Origin: an uncultured Oscillospiraceae bacterium
GTDB lineage: Bacteria; Bacillota; Clostridia; Oscillospirales; Ruminococcaceae
Assembly (NCBI GenBank): GCA_910577565.1
Contig: CAJTNJ010000004.1
Span: forward strand, 60,493 to 124,492
Direction: 5' to 3'
DNA length: 64,000 nt
Shown: positions 9,638-18,519 of the stretch, one piece after another
Layout: each line of letters starts with the position of its first letter
How positions within the stretch are numbered: the first letter of the stretch is position 1
Notes under the pieces: model-generated
What the model was told of the DNA's origin: nothing
The model's database searches: none
Seen by the model: only the letters and a program-made list of their open reading frames with translations
Position numbers and translations under genes: made by a program

Positions 9638-10675
9638 TTATAATAAATTAGTTTGTTTAGGTTGCTGCTCAATGCCTAGATGTTTATATGCTTTTGATGT
9701 TATGCATCTGCCTCTTGGAGTTCTTGAGATAAAACCAAGTTGCATTAGATATGGCTCATAAACATCTTCAATAGTTACAGATTCTTCCCCTAAAAGAGCA
9801 GCAATTGTTTCAAGACCTACCGGTCCTCCATCATAATTATCTATCATCATTTTAAGCATTTTTATGTCTAAAGGTTCCAAACCGAGCTCATCAATTCCTA
9901 AACGGTTTAGTGCAATATTTACTATTTCCAGTGTAATTACTCCATTGCCTAACACTTGGGCAAAATCTCTTGCACGCTTAAGCAATCGGTTTGCTATTCT
10001 TGGCGTACCTCTAGATCTTTTAGCTAGTTCATATGCACCATCAGATTCACAATCTATGCCAAGCAAAGTTGCACTTCTCATTATTATTTTTTGCAGCTCA
10101 TTAGGTTTATATAGTTCCAAACGTAATATTACACCAAATCTGTCTCTTAATGGTGCAGAAAGTTGCCCAGCTCTTGTAGTAGCACCAACAAGAGTAAATT
10201 TTGGAAGATCAAGCCTTATAGATCTGGCAGACGGTCCTTTTCCAATTATGATATCGATTACATTATCTTCCATAGCAGGATATAATACTTCTTCTACCTG
10301 CCTTGGAAGCCTGTGAATCTCATCTATAAATAAAACATCATTTTCAGTTAATCCAGACAAGAGTGCTGCAAGATCACCCGGTTTTTCAATAGCCGGACCG
10401 GATGTTGTACGTATATTAACACCCAATTCATTTGAAATTATTATTGAAAGGGTTGTTTTTCCGAGCCCTGGAGGTCCATAAAGCAAAACATGATCAAGGG
10501 CTTCTGATCTTTGACGAGCTGCTTGTATATATATTGATAAATTATCTTTTACTTTTTCTTGGCCTATATATTCTTTTATGGTTTTTGGTCTTAAGGTAAA
10601 TTCTAAATCGACATCTTCATTTGTAAATTCTGGTTCAGTCAACCTACTTTCAAAATCAGTCTCTCTGTCAAACAA
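9638..10675 (-). CDS. ruvB: Holliday junction branch migration helicase RuvB
   Basis: AAA+ motor that drives branch migration of Holliday junctions with RuvA before RuvC cleavage. 345 residues. Walker A GPPGLGKTTL, Walker B LFIDEIHRL, sensor 1 GATTRAG, the arginine-finger/sensor 2 region RGTPRIANRLL and a C-terminal winged-helix domain with FISRTPRGR are all present. The neighbours upstream are ruvA (35 bp) and ruvC, giving a complete ruvCAB set. Confidence 0.97.
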   Translation of the reverse strand: MFDRETDFESRLTEPEFTNEDVDLEFTLRPKTIKEYIGQEKVKDNLSIYIQAARQRSEALDHVLLYGPPGLGKTTLSIIISNELGVNIRTTSGPAIEKPGDLAALLSGLTENDVLFIDEIHRLPRQVEEVLYPAMEDNVIDIIIGKGPSARSIRLDLPKFTLVGATTRAGQLSAPLRDRFGVILRLELYKPNELQKIIMRSATLLGIDCESDGAYELAKRSRGTPRIANRLLKRARDFAQVLGNGVITLEIVNIALNRLGIDELGLEPLDIKMLKMMIDNYDGGPVGLETIAALLGEESVTIEDVYEPYLMQLGFISRTPRGRCITSKAYKHLGIEQQPKQTNLL

Positions 10676-10710
10676 TTCTATTAACCTCCCATAATTGTTT
10701 AATAATTAAT

Positions 10711-11331
10711 CTAATTTACTGCTAATAATTTAAGAGCTTCTTTTATTAAATTTTGAGCAGATCTATCTTTAGGTTGAGCGGAGACTGCCTTTGACGCTTC
10801 AACTCTACTATAACCAAGCACTACCAAGGCACTAATTGCCTCTGCAAAATTGTCAGATTTAATGTCTATATTATTGACATTATCTAATGCACCCTCAGAC
10901 TTTTCAATTTCAATATTGCCAATTTTATCTTTAAGTTCTAATATAATTCTTTGTGCAGTCTTAGCACCAATGCCTTTGCACTGCGTCAAGGTCTTGCTAT
11001 CTCCCGAAGCTATACAAATAGCTAATTGAGCAGGTGAAATAGACGATAATATTAAAAGAGCAAAACTTGGGCCAACGCCTGAAACTGATATGAGCATTTT
11101 AAAGCTGTTTTTTTCTTCTTGATCATAAAAGCCAAAAATATCAACATTATTTTCTCTCATGGCAAAATAAGTATAAAGTTTAACCATTTCACCAATATTT
11201 TGGCATTTTTTTGCTGTTGCCATTGTAGTTTTTAATTCAAAAGTAATTCCACTTTCACATTCAACGGCAATTTGATAAATAGCATCTGTTTGTTGTATAT
11301 GCACCAATTTGCCTTTTATACTATATAGCAT
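10711..11331 (-). CDS. ruvA: Holliday junction DNA-binding protein RuvA
   Basis: Tetrameric junction-binding subunit of the RuvAB complex. The start is the ATG complementary to 11329-11331, giving 206 residues. It has an AAAGGAG site 7 bp upstream and begins with the family N-terminus MLYSIKGKLV. A longer reading from 11418 would overlap ruvC for 74 bp and add residues with no homology. The protein shows the OB-fold domain (1-65), two helix-hairpin-helix motifs (SVSGVGPSFA and CKGIGAKTA), a charged linker, and the C-terminal three-helix domain (AISALVVLGYSRVEA) that contacts RuvB. Confidence 0.96.
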   Translation of the reverse strand: MLYSIKGKLVHIQQTDAIYQIAVECESGITFELKTTMATAKKCQNIGEMVKLYTYFAMRENNVDIFGFYDQEEKNSFKMLISVSGVGPSFALLILSSISPAQLAICIASGDSKTLTQCKGIGAKTAQRIILELKDKIGNIEIEKSEGALDNVNNIDIKSDNFAEAISALVVLGYSRVEASKAVSAQPKDRSAQNLIKEALKLLAVN

Positions 11332-11344
11332 AAATGCTCTCCTT

Positions 11345-11833
11345 TTACTTAACCATAAGTTTAGATGAATTGCTGTGTGCATGAGCAATTGCGATTGCAA
11401 GAGCATCTGCCGTATCATCTGGTTTTGGCAATTTATTTAGTCTAAGCAGTCTTTTCGTCATATCCATAACTTGGATTTTTTCAGCTCTGCCGTAACCAGT
11501 TACACCTTGTTTGACCTGAATGGGAGTATATTGCTTAACATCAATTTTATGATGCTCAGCGCACAAAAGAATAACTCCTCTTGCTTGAGCAACATCGATT
11601 CCGGTCTTTTGGTTTGATGAAAAAAATATTTTTTCTATTGCCATATTTTCTGGTTTATATATTGTTAGAATTCTATTAAGTTCATTATAAATCGTACCAA
11701 GTCTTTGGGGGAAAGCGGTATCTGCTGAAGTTGTAATAGCGCCATAATCAAGGGTCTTAAATCTAGTGCCATTATATTCCATAATTCCCCATCCTACAAT
11801 GGCATATCCTGGATCTATACCAATGATTTTCAT
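11345..11833 (-). CDS. ruvC: Holliday junction resolvase RuvC
   Basis: Endonuclease that cuts Holliday junctions symmetrically. 162 residues. The first catalytic aspartate is Asp7 in IGIDPGYAIVGWG. The glutamate is in IEKIFF and the paired aspartates are in PDDTADALAIA. It is first in the ruvCAB order, 13 bp before ruvA, and lies directly downstream of a strong promoter (11887-11915). It therefore probably leads the whole 2204-11833 transcript, unless internal promoters exist. Confidence 0.96.
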   Translation of the reverse strand: MKIIGIDPGYAIVGWGIMEYNGTRFKTLDYGAITTSADTAFPQRLGTIYNELNRILTIYKPENMAIEKIFFSSNQKTGIDVAQARGVILLCAEHHKIDVKQYTPIQVKQGVTGYGRAEKIQVMDMTKRLLRLNKLPKPDDTADALAIAIAHAHSNSSKLMVK

Positions 11834-11886
11834 GCAAATAATGCTCCAATTTACAAATGAATTACTATGCGATACGAATTATTTTT

Positions 11887-11915
11887 ATTATATCATATGG
11901 AATATTAGTTATCAA
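11887..11915 (-). promoter_or_regulatory. Strong promoter for the ruvC-led operon
   Basis: Minus strand TTGATA (11910-11915), a 17 bp spacer and TATAAT (11887-11892). This is one mismatch from the sigma-A consensus and about 50 bp upstream of ruvC. The left end of an IS1-family remnant begins 13 bp beyond the -35 box. No SOS (LexA) box was recognised. Confidence 0.75.
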
Positions 11916-11928
11916 GTAGGAAAGAATT

Positions 11929-12707
11929 GGGGGATTTCCCAAATTAAAGACAGGGAAGAAAGTCAATAAGAGAGGCAGAATTTTTAAGAAGAGGAAAACA
12001 AAGCTTAAACTCTCCAAATCTTTTATAAGCATACACAAAAATATTCATGACAATTTTAAAAGTATCTATTGAACTAAAAAAGCATTTATATCGCCTTTGT
12101 AAATCATCTATGTATTTACGAATATCTGAATTAATTCCTTCTACTCTGAAAGTATGACTTTTATCTTTGAAATAGCAATGCTTACCACTATAGCATACAT
12201 TTTGAATAGCTTGGATTTGCATCAGAATAGTAATATTTTGCTTTCGGTGCTTTGTCAGCTATATTTTGTATCCTTTTTTCATTTTTATCAAACGCAATAT
12301 TAGATCCTACAATTTGCCTCGGTTTCCTTGTTACAAACGTTATCAGATAATTTTTCTTTCTTTCTCTCTACATAACTGTAGAGTTCGTCCATTTCCATTA
12401 TTTCTTTAGAGCCTTCTTATTTTTCTTCCTCTTTTATTTTTTTACTTTATTATTTAATGCTTTTATCCAATTGTATACTGTTGATTTATTTATTTTCAAT
12501 ATTCTTCCTATTGCTCTTATACTGTTCTCTTTATAAAATTATTTGTATTGTCTTCTTTTTTAACTCCTAATCATAATTTAATTCTGTTATGAATTTTCTT
12601 CTGCGCTTTTTACACTAATACTGCTGTTTACCTTTCGGTTTTCCTGCTTTCCATACTTTTTCGTTCTCGCATTTAGGGCATTTTATCTTTTATTTGGACA
12701 CTTCCCC
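11929..12707 (-). mobile_element. Decayed IS1-family insertion sequence (copy A)
   Basis: About 779 bp, close to the 768 bp of IS1. Candidate imperfect terminal inverted repeats lie at 11929-11944 and 12692-12707 (GGGGAAGTGTCCAAAT against GGGGGATTTCCCAAAT, 12 of 16 matching). The interior carries a minus-strand IS1-type transposase broken by stops and frameshifts. It sits exactly between the ruvC and ireB promoters. Confidence 0.72.
11944..12692 (-). pseudogene. IS1-family transposase, disrupted
   Basis: Read on the minus strand across frames, the order is that of IS1 InsA/InsB. First comes an N-terminal zinc finger (KCPKCENEKVWKAG, then CKKRRRKF after an in-frame stop). Next is a helix-turn-helix segment (IGRILKINKSTVYNWIK, broken). 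Then come a first DDE aspartate in EMDELYSYVERKK, a YYSDANPSYS segment, and the C-terminal block HTFRVEGINSDIRKY ending in YKCFFSSI. Several stops and frameshifts make it non-functional. The last 92 codons (11944-12222) remain open and could look like a small gene, but they are only the transposase tail. Confidence 0.75.
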
Positions 12708-12720
12708 TTTTATTATATTG

Positions 12721-12749
12721 TTGATATTTTTATAATTATATATTATAAT
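12721..12749 (+). promoter_or_regulatory. Promoter for ireB
   Basis: TTGATA (12721-12726), a 17 bp spacer and TATAAT (12744-12749), 61 bp before the ireB ATG. The -35 box starts 13 bp after the right end of IS1 copy A. Confidence 0.7.
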
Positions 12750-12810
12750 TAATAATTAATATTGGTTAAAATTTAACTGTTTCTTATGTTCTATTAACGG
12801 AGGGTATAAT

Positions 12811-13056
12811 ATGCAAGATAAAACTATAACTTTTTCTTTAGAAGACGACAGAGAAAATGATATGAAAAAAATTTTGACTCTTGTATATGATGCACTAAAA
12901 GAAAAAGGTTATAATCCAACCAATCAAATTGTTGGTTATATACTTTCAGAAGATCCAACATATATAACAACATATAATAATGCAAGAAATTTAATTCGAA
13001 AAATTGATCGAGATGAACTTCTTCAAATAATGGTAAAAAATTATTTGGGTGATTAA
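12811..13056 (+). CDS. ireB: IreB/ReoM-family regulatory phosphoprotein
   Basis: 81-residue cytoplasmic regulator of the IreB (UPF0297/YrzL) family. In Enterococcus IreB is a substrate of the PASTA kinase IreK. The Listeria homologue ReoM controls ClpCP-dependent turnover of MurA and so peptidoglycan synthesis. The N-terminus MQDKTITFSLED has threonines at 5 and 7; Thr7 matches the phosphorylated position of ReoM. The GYILSEDPTYIT segment and the C-terminal RDELLQIMVKNYL block are characteristic. A strong GGAGGGT site precedes the ATG. The usual neighbours (alaS, ruvX, the DUF1292 gene) are not here; the gene stands alone between two IS1 remnants. Confidence 0.93.
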   Translation: MQDKTITFSLEDDRENDMKKILTLVYDALKEKGYNPTNQIVGYILSEDPTYITTYNNARNLIRKIDRDELLQIMVKNYLGD

Positions 13057-13162
13057 TTTAGCTTTAAAAATAAAATTTAATTATATTAAAGTGAAGTAGT
13101 TTTTTATATTTAATCTTTTTTACATATAATTATATTATTTAATAAATTATAATAAAGTTCAG

Positions 13163-13750
13163 TTAAATAGTGGGTACCATAAAAGAAGATAATATAATAG
13201 ATAAATTATAAGTGAAAGATGTAAAAAAGAAGATAAATAAAAACAAAGGCAGTAAGCCAAGTATACAGCGGCGGAAGAACAGTAGAAAAAAATACATGTT
13301 TGCGCTGGTTACAAAAATACGCTAAGGAAATAGGAAATGAAAAAACATAATATATGTGATAACATTATTAAGTAGAGAAAATTGAGACAAATAGTATGGT
13401 ATGATATAGCCATATGACAAAAGTCGTGAAATGATGCAAAAACTTGTAGACAAATCACCAAAGGCAGAGTGTTATTATTTCGGCGCATATTCTGAAGTAT
13501 ACTATTATGAGAAACATAAATCATTAAAAAACAAAAGTCAAACTTACACCGTAGAAGAAGTAAATTATGATTTAATGAAATATATAGCACCTTTGCATAG
13601 GAAATCTAAATGTTTCTTTAGACCCATAGATACTGCAAAAGCTGTCTTTAAAATATTTTTTCATGCTTTTAATAAATTTGCCCTAGCTAAGTTCTTGCAT
13701 TCATCACTCAAATTCTTTTATTTAAACCTATCTATGGGGTACTCCCATTA
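13163..13750 (+). mobile_element. Decayed, internally deleted IS1-family element (copy B)
   Basis: About 590 bp with weak inverted ends (TAGTGGGTACCAT near 13168-13180 and ATGGGGTACTCCCATTA near 13734-13750). The interior is a plus-strand IS1-type transposase lacking its middle. Its conserved C-terminal block differs clearly from copy A, so this is a different IS1-family member and not a duplicate. The exact ends are uncertain. Confidence 0.6.
13200..13722 (+). pseudogene. IS1-family transposase fragment, disrupted
   Basis: Recognisable pieces in order: a basic segment near 13225-13265 (KKRFNKNKGSKP-like), the helix-turn-helix tail CLRWLQKYAKEIGNEKT (13301-13351) ending in a stop, then from 13431 an open stretch MMQKLVDKSPKAECYYFGAYS followed by QTYTVEEVNYDL and KSKCFFRPIDTA. 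The region that should carry the first catalytic aspartate is missing. The second is replaced: FGAYS where SDAYS-type sequence is expected. The 106-codon open frame at 13431-13751 is therefore an inactive remnant. Confidence 0.7.
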
Positions 13751-13866
13751 AAATATTATCGCAAAAACCAAAACTAAAATATAGCATATATTTGATTTTA
13801 TTTAGAATTTTACAACTTTTTGCAAGAGAACATAGGCTTTTTAATTTTTCAATTTCAAATAATCCA

Positions 13867-14718
13867 CTAATTATGGTTTTGGAGTTTTGCGGCTAATAAT
13901 GTATTTTTCATAAGTGTTGCAATAGTCATGGGACCAACGCCACCGGGAACAGGCGTTATGTATCCCGCAACATTCTTTGCACCTTCAAAATCAACATCTC
14001 CACATAAACTACCATCTTTCAATCTATTAATCCCAACATCTATAACCACAGCGCCCGGTTTTATCATATCATCTTTTATAAAATTTGGGCAACCAACAGC
14101 AGCAACTAAAATATCAGCCTTGCTTGTAATTTCTTTAAGATTTTGTGTTTTAGAATGACATATTGTAACTGTGCCATTTTTTTGTAATAAAAGCATTGAC
14201 ATAGGTTTACCCACAATATTGCTCCTACCAATTATCACACAATTTTTACCTTCAATCGAGATACCAGTCTCATAAATTAAATCAATAATCCCAGCAGGTG
14301 TACATGGCAAAAAATCATATTCTCCAAGCATTATCTTACCAACATTAATTGGATGAAAAGCATCAACATCTTTTGACGGAACAATTGAAGATATGATATC
14401 TTTTTCATTTAAATGTTTTGGCAAAGGAAGCTGAACTAATATACCATTAACTTTTCTATCTTTATTTAATAAATCAATAAGATCAATTAACTCTTGCTGC
14501 GAAATATTTGCATTTAAAATAAACTCTTTGGAAACTATACCGACAGCTTCACATACACGCTTTTTGTTTCTAACATAAACCTTAGATGCTGTATCATCTC
14601 CAACCATAACAACAGCTAAACATACGCTTATTCCTTTTTCTCTAAGATTTTCTACCTCGATTTTAACTTCTTCCTTAAGCTTTGCTGAAATCAATTTACC
14701 ATCAATTATTTTTGTCAT
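13867..14718 (-). CDS. folD: Bifunctional methylene-THF dehydrogenase/cyclohydrolase FolD
   Basis: Interconverts 5,10-methylene-, methenyl- and 10-formyl-tetrahydrofolate using NADP(H) in one-carbon metabolism. 283 residues. It shows the substrate-binding and catalytic VGDDTASKVYVRNKKR segment (catalytic Tyr and Lys), the loop QLPLPKHLNE, PCTPAG, the dinucleotide-binding VIGRSNIVGKPMS and the C-terminal PVPGGVGPMT. The start has an AAAGGTGA site. It lies 2 bp after lgt, so the two form a transcription unit. No other folate genes are nearby. Confidence 0.97.
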   Translation of the reverse strand: MTKIIDGKLISAKLKEEVKIEVENLREKGISVCLAVVMVGDDTASKVYVRNKKRVCEAVGIVSKEFILNANISQQELIDLIDLLNKDRKVNGILVQLPLPKHLNEKDIISSIVPSKDVDAFHPINVGKIMLGEYDFLPCTPAGIIDLIYETGISIEGKNCVIIGRSNIVGKPMSMLLLQKNGTVTICHSKTQNLKEITSKADILVAAVGCPNFIKDDMIKPGAVVIDVGINRLKDGSLCGDVDFEGAKNVAGYITPVPGGVGPMTIATLMKNTLLAAKLQNHN

Positions 14719-14720
14719 AT

Positions 14721-15605
14721 TTAATCACCTTTCAATGCTTTTTCTTTCTTTTTTCTCAATATATTTTGCCACTCTAAAGAATTAACATAAAGATATTGTT
14801 TGTTGGGATTCTTTTTCATATAATAACAAATCATATAAATTAAAATTATAGTAGCCGCAATAAATAATATCAAAGACAAAAGTTGAGATATCCTTATTAA
14901 TCCTGGAATTAACCACAAACTGTCAACTCTTAATCCTTCTACAAAAAAGCGCTCAAATCCGTACCATATTAAGTACATAATAAACACTTGCCCGTCAAAT
15001 TTGCGATATTTTGCAAATAATGCAAAAAATAAAAATCCAATTAAACACCAAATTGATTCATATAAAAAAGTTGGGTGAACAGGCTGAATATCGGCATTTA
15101 TTCTGCTTGCGGTCATTCCCCACGGAAGATCTGTGTGCCCACCATAAGCTTCTATATTCACAAAATTACCCCAACGACCAATTCCCTGACCAAGCAAAAA
15201 TCCTATACCTGCCAAATCAAGCATGGGAAGAAATCTAATTTTTTTCCATTTGCACATTATCCAACCTGTAAATATCGCAAATATAATCCCACCGTATATT
15301 GCCAATCCGCCGGTTCTTAAATCTAAAATGCTCAATAAATTATTCTTAAAAATATTCCAAGTAAATATTACATAATAAAACCTTGCACCAATTATACCAC
15401 CAATTATACCCATAATAATGACATCTATCATCTTTTCATTATCAATGCCAAATTTTTCAGCATTAAAAAAAGCATATACAATTGCAGCTAACATTCCACA
15501 TGCTATAATAATTCCATACCAATATATATTAAACCCAAACACAGTTAAATAGGGACATATTTCAATTTTGTCTATTCCAAGATTAGGAAATCCAACCCAA
15601 TTCAC
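14721..15605 (-). CDS. lgt: Prolipoprotein diacylglyceryl transferase Lgt
   Basis: Inner-membrane enzyme that transfers diacylglycerol from phosphatidylglycerol to the lipobox cysteine of prolipoproteins. 294 residues with about seven membrane helices. The signature GQGIGRWGNFVNIEAYGG, with the essential Arg and Asn, is intact, as is the N-terminal YWYGIIIACGM segment. The start is a GTG (complement of 15603-15605) behind GAGAGG. It is first in an lgt-folD pair. Possible clients in this window include the 61356 product, which has an LSAC lipobox. Confidence 0.96.
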   Translation of the reverse strand: MNWVGFPNLGIDKIEICPYLTVFGFNIYWYGIIIACGMLAAIVYAFFNAEKFGIDNEKMIDVIIMGIIGGIIGARFYYVIFTWNIFKNNLLSILDLRTGGLAIYGGIIFAIFTGWIMCKWKKIRFLPMLDLAGIGFLLGQGIGRWGNFVNIEAYGGHTDLPWGMTASRINADIQPVHPTFLYESIWCLIGFLFFALFAKYRKFDGQVFIMYLIWYGFERFFVEGLRVDSLWLIPGLIRISQLLSLILFIAATIILIYMICYYMKKNPNKQYLYVNSLEWQNILRKKKEKALKGD

Positions 15606-15660
15606 TCTAATAACCTCTCAATCATTAAAAAATTGATATAACACTGATATAACAATCATG

Positions 15661-15688
15661 ATTATATCATAAATCACTAATATTTCAA
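15661..15688 (-). promoter_or_regulatory. Promoter for lgt-folD
   Basis: Minus strand TTGAAA (15683-15688), a 16 bp spacer and TATAAT (15661-15666) preceded by TGA, an extended -10. It lies about 55 bp upstream of the lgt GTG. Confidence 0.6.
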
Positions 15689-15689
15689 G

Positions 15690-15990
15690 TGATTACTAAT
15701 AAACATAGTGTCCTAAATGAAATTATATAAAAGGAGAAAAAAGCGGATTTGAGTTAAATAGTAAAGGCTCATAAACCATCACTTAGAAAAATAATGGAAA
15801 AGTAAATTATTCTTACTGCAAGGATAACTAGTGGAATTTTATGCATCAAATACTTTCTATTCCTTCAATAATTTCAAAAATTAACTAATAGTTAGACAGC
15901 GCCAATACAACAATTTTTAAATGCACTCTTAACTTAAATCTACACTTTTTTCTTTCATTTAATCTTATCTGTGAGAAACTCTTATAAACC
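15690..15990. other. Non-coding gap between lgt and pnp
   Basis: About 300 bp between divergent genes. I see no open frame, RNA fold or IS terminal repeat here. It looks like eroded sequence, with many stops in all frames. Confidence 0.5.
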
Positions 15991-15995
15991 CTAAC

Positions 15996-16024
15996 TTGCA
16001 AAGGTTGCTTGAAAGATGTATAAT
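15996..16024 (+). promoter_or_regulatory. Promoter for pnp
   Basis: TTGCAA (15996-16001), a 17 bp spacer and TATAAT (16019-16024), 71 bp upstream of the preferred start. rpsO, which commonly precedes pnp, is absent, so pnp appears to be transcribed on its own. Confidence 0.65.
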
Positions 16025-16095
16025 ATCAATTAGTTTGCTTTTATATATTATAATAAAATTTTTAAAGTAAAAAGTTTGAAATGGAGAAATCTAAC

Positions 16096-18213
16096 ATGAA
16101 TTATAAAAAATTTTCTACAGATTTTGCTGGAAGAGAAATTACTGTTGAAGTTGGAAAAACAAGTTGTTTAGCAAATGGATCTTGTTGGATACGTTATGGA
16201 GACACTGTTGTTATGACACATGCTACTATGTCTGCTAAACCAAGAGAAGGGGTGGATTTTTTCCCACTGTCAGTGGATTATGAAGAAAAATTATATGCCG
16301 CTGGTAAAATTCCTGGATCATTTTTTAAAAGAGAAGGAAAACCAACAAATCACGCTATACTAACATCTCGTTTAATTGATAGACCTATCCGCCCGTTTTT
16401 TCCAAAAGAGATGCGTAACGATGTTTCTGTAGTTTCAACTGTACTTGCTACGGATATTGACAATAGCCCTGAAATTTGTGCTATGTTTGGAGCAGCAGTC
16501 GCACTTTCAACGTCAGACATTCCTTGGAATGGCCCTATTGTAGGAATTGGCATCGGCATAGTTGATGGCAATATTGTGCTTAATCCAAATCAGGAACAAA
16601 GAGAAAAATCTGAAATTGATCTTACAATTGCTGCTAGCTATGAAAAAGTTGTTATGATTGAAGCAGGCGCTAAAGAAGTTGAAGAAAAAAGGGTTATGGA
16701 ATGTATTGCTGCAGGGCATGAAGAAATTAAAAAGATGATTGAATTTATTAACAAAATAGTTCTTGAATGTGGGAAAGAAAAAATTTCTTATGAAGCTATA
16801 GAATTGCCATTTGACCTTTTGGATTCTATAAAAAATGATTGCTTTGAAGATATAAAAATAGCTCTTGACACTGATGATAAAAATAAGCGCGATGAGAAAA
16901 TGCAACCAATTATAGACAAAATGCATGAAAAATATGATGAACAATACCCTGATAATATTCAATTCATTGATGAGTGCATATATAAATTGCAAAAAACTAT
17001 TGTGAGAAATTGGTTATTAAAAGATAAAAAAAGAGTTGACGGAAGAAAGATGGATGAAATGCGTCCTTTGTCTTGTGATGTTGCTCTTTTGCCAAGAGTA
17101 CATGGTTCGGGCATGTTTACAAGAGGCCAAACCCAAGCTCTTTCAATTGTTACACTTGGACCCCTTTCTGATGAGCAAAAGCTTGATGGTTTGGATGAAC
17201 AAAAAACAAAGAGATATATTCATCAATATAATTTCCCATCATATTCTGTTGGCGAAACAAGACCAAGCAGAGGTCCCGGAAGACGTGAAGTTGGCCACGG
17301 TGCTCTTGCTGAGCGTGCGCTTGATGCAGTTATTCCGTCTGAAGATGAGTTCCCTTATGCAATAAGAGTAGTGTCAGAAATTTTGTCATCTAATGGTTCT
17401 ACATCCCAAGCATCTATTTGTGGTTCAACATTGGCGCTTATGGATGCTGGGGTTCCCATTAAAACACCTGTTGCTGGCATATCATGTGGTTTGATCACCG
17501 ATGAAGATGGCAGCTTTATGACAATGATAGATATACAAGGACTTGAAGATTTCTTTGGCGATATGGACTTTAAAGTTGGTGGTACTAAAAAAGGAATTAC
17601 TGCCATTCAAGTGGACATTAAAAATGATGGTTTAAGTACAGAAGTAATTGAAGAAGCTCTTAGAAAAACCAGAGATGCACGCATACACATTATAGATAAT
17701 GTAATAACACCGGTCATAAGCTCACCTCGTGCTGATGTCGCCGAATATGCACCTAAGGTTGAGCAAATGCTTATACCTGTTGATAAGATCAGAGATGTGA
17801 TTGGATCTTATGGAAAAGTAGTTCAAAAGATCAGCACTGATCACGATGTTAAAATTGATATTGACGATGACGGTCATGTTTATATTGCAGGAATAAATCG
17901 CGATAATGTTAATGCTGCTAAAGATGTTATTGAATCAATAGTTAATGATCCGGAAGTCGGTGGAATATATCGTGGTAAAGTTACAAGAGTTATGGCGTTT
18001 GGTGCATTTGTTGAAATAGCCCCTGGTAAAGAAGGATTAGTGCACATTTCTAAACTTGATTTTAATAGAGTTAATAATGTAACGGATGTTGTTAATGAAG
18101 GCGACCAGATAGTGGTTAAGGTTGTGGAGATTGATTCTCAAGGTAGAATAAATTTATCAAGAAAAGATGCAATAGCAGATTTGCAGAAAAGTTATGAACC
18201 AAATGATAAATAA
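16096..18213 (+). CDS. pnp: Polyribonucleotide nucleotidyltransferase (PNPase)
   Basis: Phosphorolytic 3'-to-5' exoribonuclease that degrades mRNA and can add heteropolymeric tails; trimeric and cytoplasmic. I prefer the ATG at 16096 (705 residues) because GGAG lies 9 bp upstream of it. The ATG at 16081 has no ribosome site and would put that GGAG inside the coding sequence. The order is RNase PH domain 1 (with FFPLSVDYEEK and GSFFKREGKP), a helical linker, RNase PH domain 2 (SYSVGETRPSRGPGRREVGHG, with ICGSTLALMDAG), the KH domain (VIGSYGKVVQKI) and the S1 domain (YRGKVTRVMAFGAFVEIAPG). Confidence 0.97.
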   Translation: MNYKKFSTDFAGREITVEVGKTSCLANGSCWIRYGDTVVMTHATMSAKPREGVDFFPLSVDYEEKLYAAGKIPGSFFKREGKPTNHAILTSRLIDRPIRPFFPKEMRNDVSVVSTVLATDIDNSPEICAMFGAAVALSTSDIPWNGPIVGIGIGIVDGNIVLNPNQEQREKSEIDLTIAASYEKVVMIEAGAKEVEEKRVMECIAAGHEEIKKMIEFINKIVLECGKEKISYEAIELPFDLLDSIKNDCFEDIKIALDTDDKNKRDEKMQPIIDKMHEKYDEQYPDNIQFIDECIYKLQKTIVRNWLLKDKKRVDGRKMDEMRPLSCDVALLPRVHGSGMFTRGQTQALSIVTLGPLSDEQKLDGLDEQKTKRYIHQYNFPSYSVGETRPSRGPGRREVGHGALAERALDAVIPSEDEFPYAIRVVSEILSSNGSTSQASICGSTLALMDAGVPIKTPVAGISCGLITDEDGSFMTMIDIQGLEDFFGDMDFKVGGTKKGITAIQVDIKNDGLSTEVIEEALRKTRDARIHIIDNVITPVISSPRADVAEYAPKVEQMLIPVDKIRDVIGSYGKVVQKISTDHDVKIDIDDDGHVYIAGINRDNVNAAKDVIESIVNDPEVGGIYRGKVTRVMAFGAFVEIAPGKEGLVHISKLDFNRVNNVTDVVNEGDQIVVKVVEIDSQGRINLSRKDAIADLQKSYEPNDK

Positions 18214-18415
18214 CTTTACATAATTTATAATTTAAACAATTTTGTTTTTAAACATGATTATAACTATAAAATCTAAGTTTATATATATTAATTTAAACTC
18301 TGTTCTTTTTAGCTATTTTCATTAATTTTACTGGATTAAGTTTATTATAATATATGCTTAAAATCAACTTTAAAATTCATTAAACAATATAGAAAAATTT
18401 TATATCTGTAATTTT

Positions 18416-18450
18416 AATTGCAACCCTATAACAGTTGCAATTTGTTTTTT
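18416..18450 (+). terminator. Terminator downstream of pnp
   Basis: Perfect 9 bp stem AATTGCAAC/GTTGCAATT (18416-18424 and 18434-18442) with a 9 nt loop, followed by TGTTTTTT. Lies about 200 bp after the pnp stop. Confidence 0.85.
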
Positions 18451-18470
18451 ATTAATATTTTTAATACAAT
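18442..18470 (+). promoter_or_regulatory. Possible promoter for mscS
   Basis: TTGTTT (18442-18447), a 17 bp spacer and TACAAT (18465-18470). The -35 overlaps the T-tract of the preceding terminator. The match is moderate. Confidence 0.35.
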
Positions 18471-18519
18471 ATAAATGTAATTATAAATTAAGAACAACCA
18501 AAATAAAGGAAAGGTAACT

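Noticed and set aside
11345..11418. Longer RuvA start overlapping ruvC
   Set aside because: The internal ATG at 11331 has AAAGGAG and begins with the conserved family N-terminus.
11944..12222. 92-codon open frame as a possible small gene
   Set aside because: It is the C-terminal block of a broken IS1-family transposase, continuous with upstream transposase pieces in other frames.
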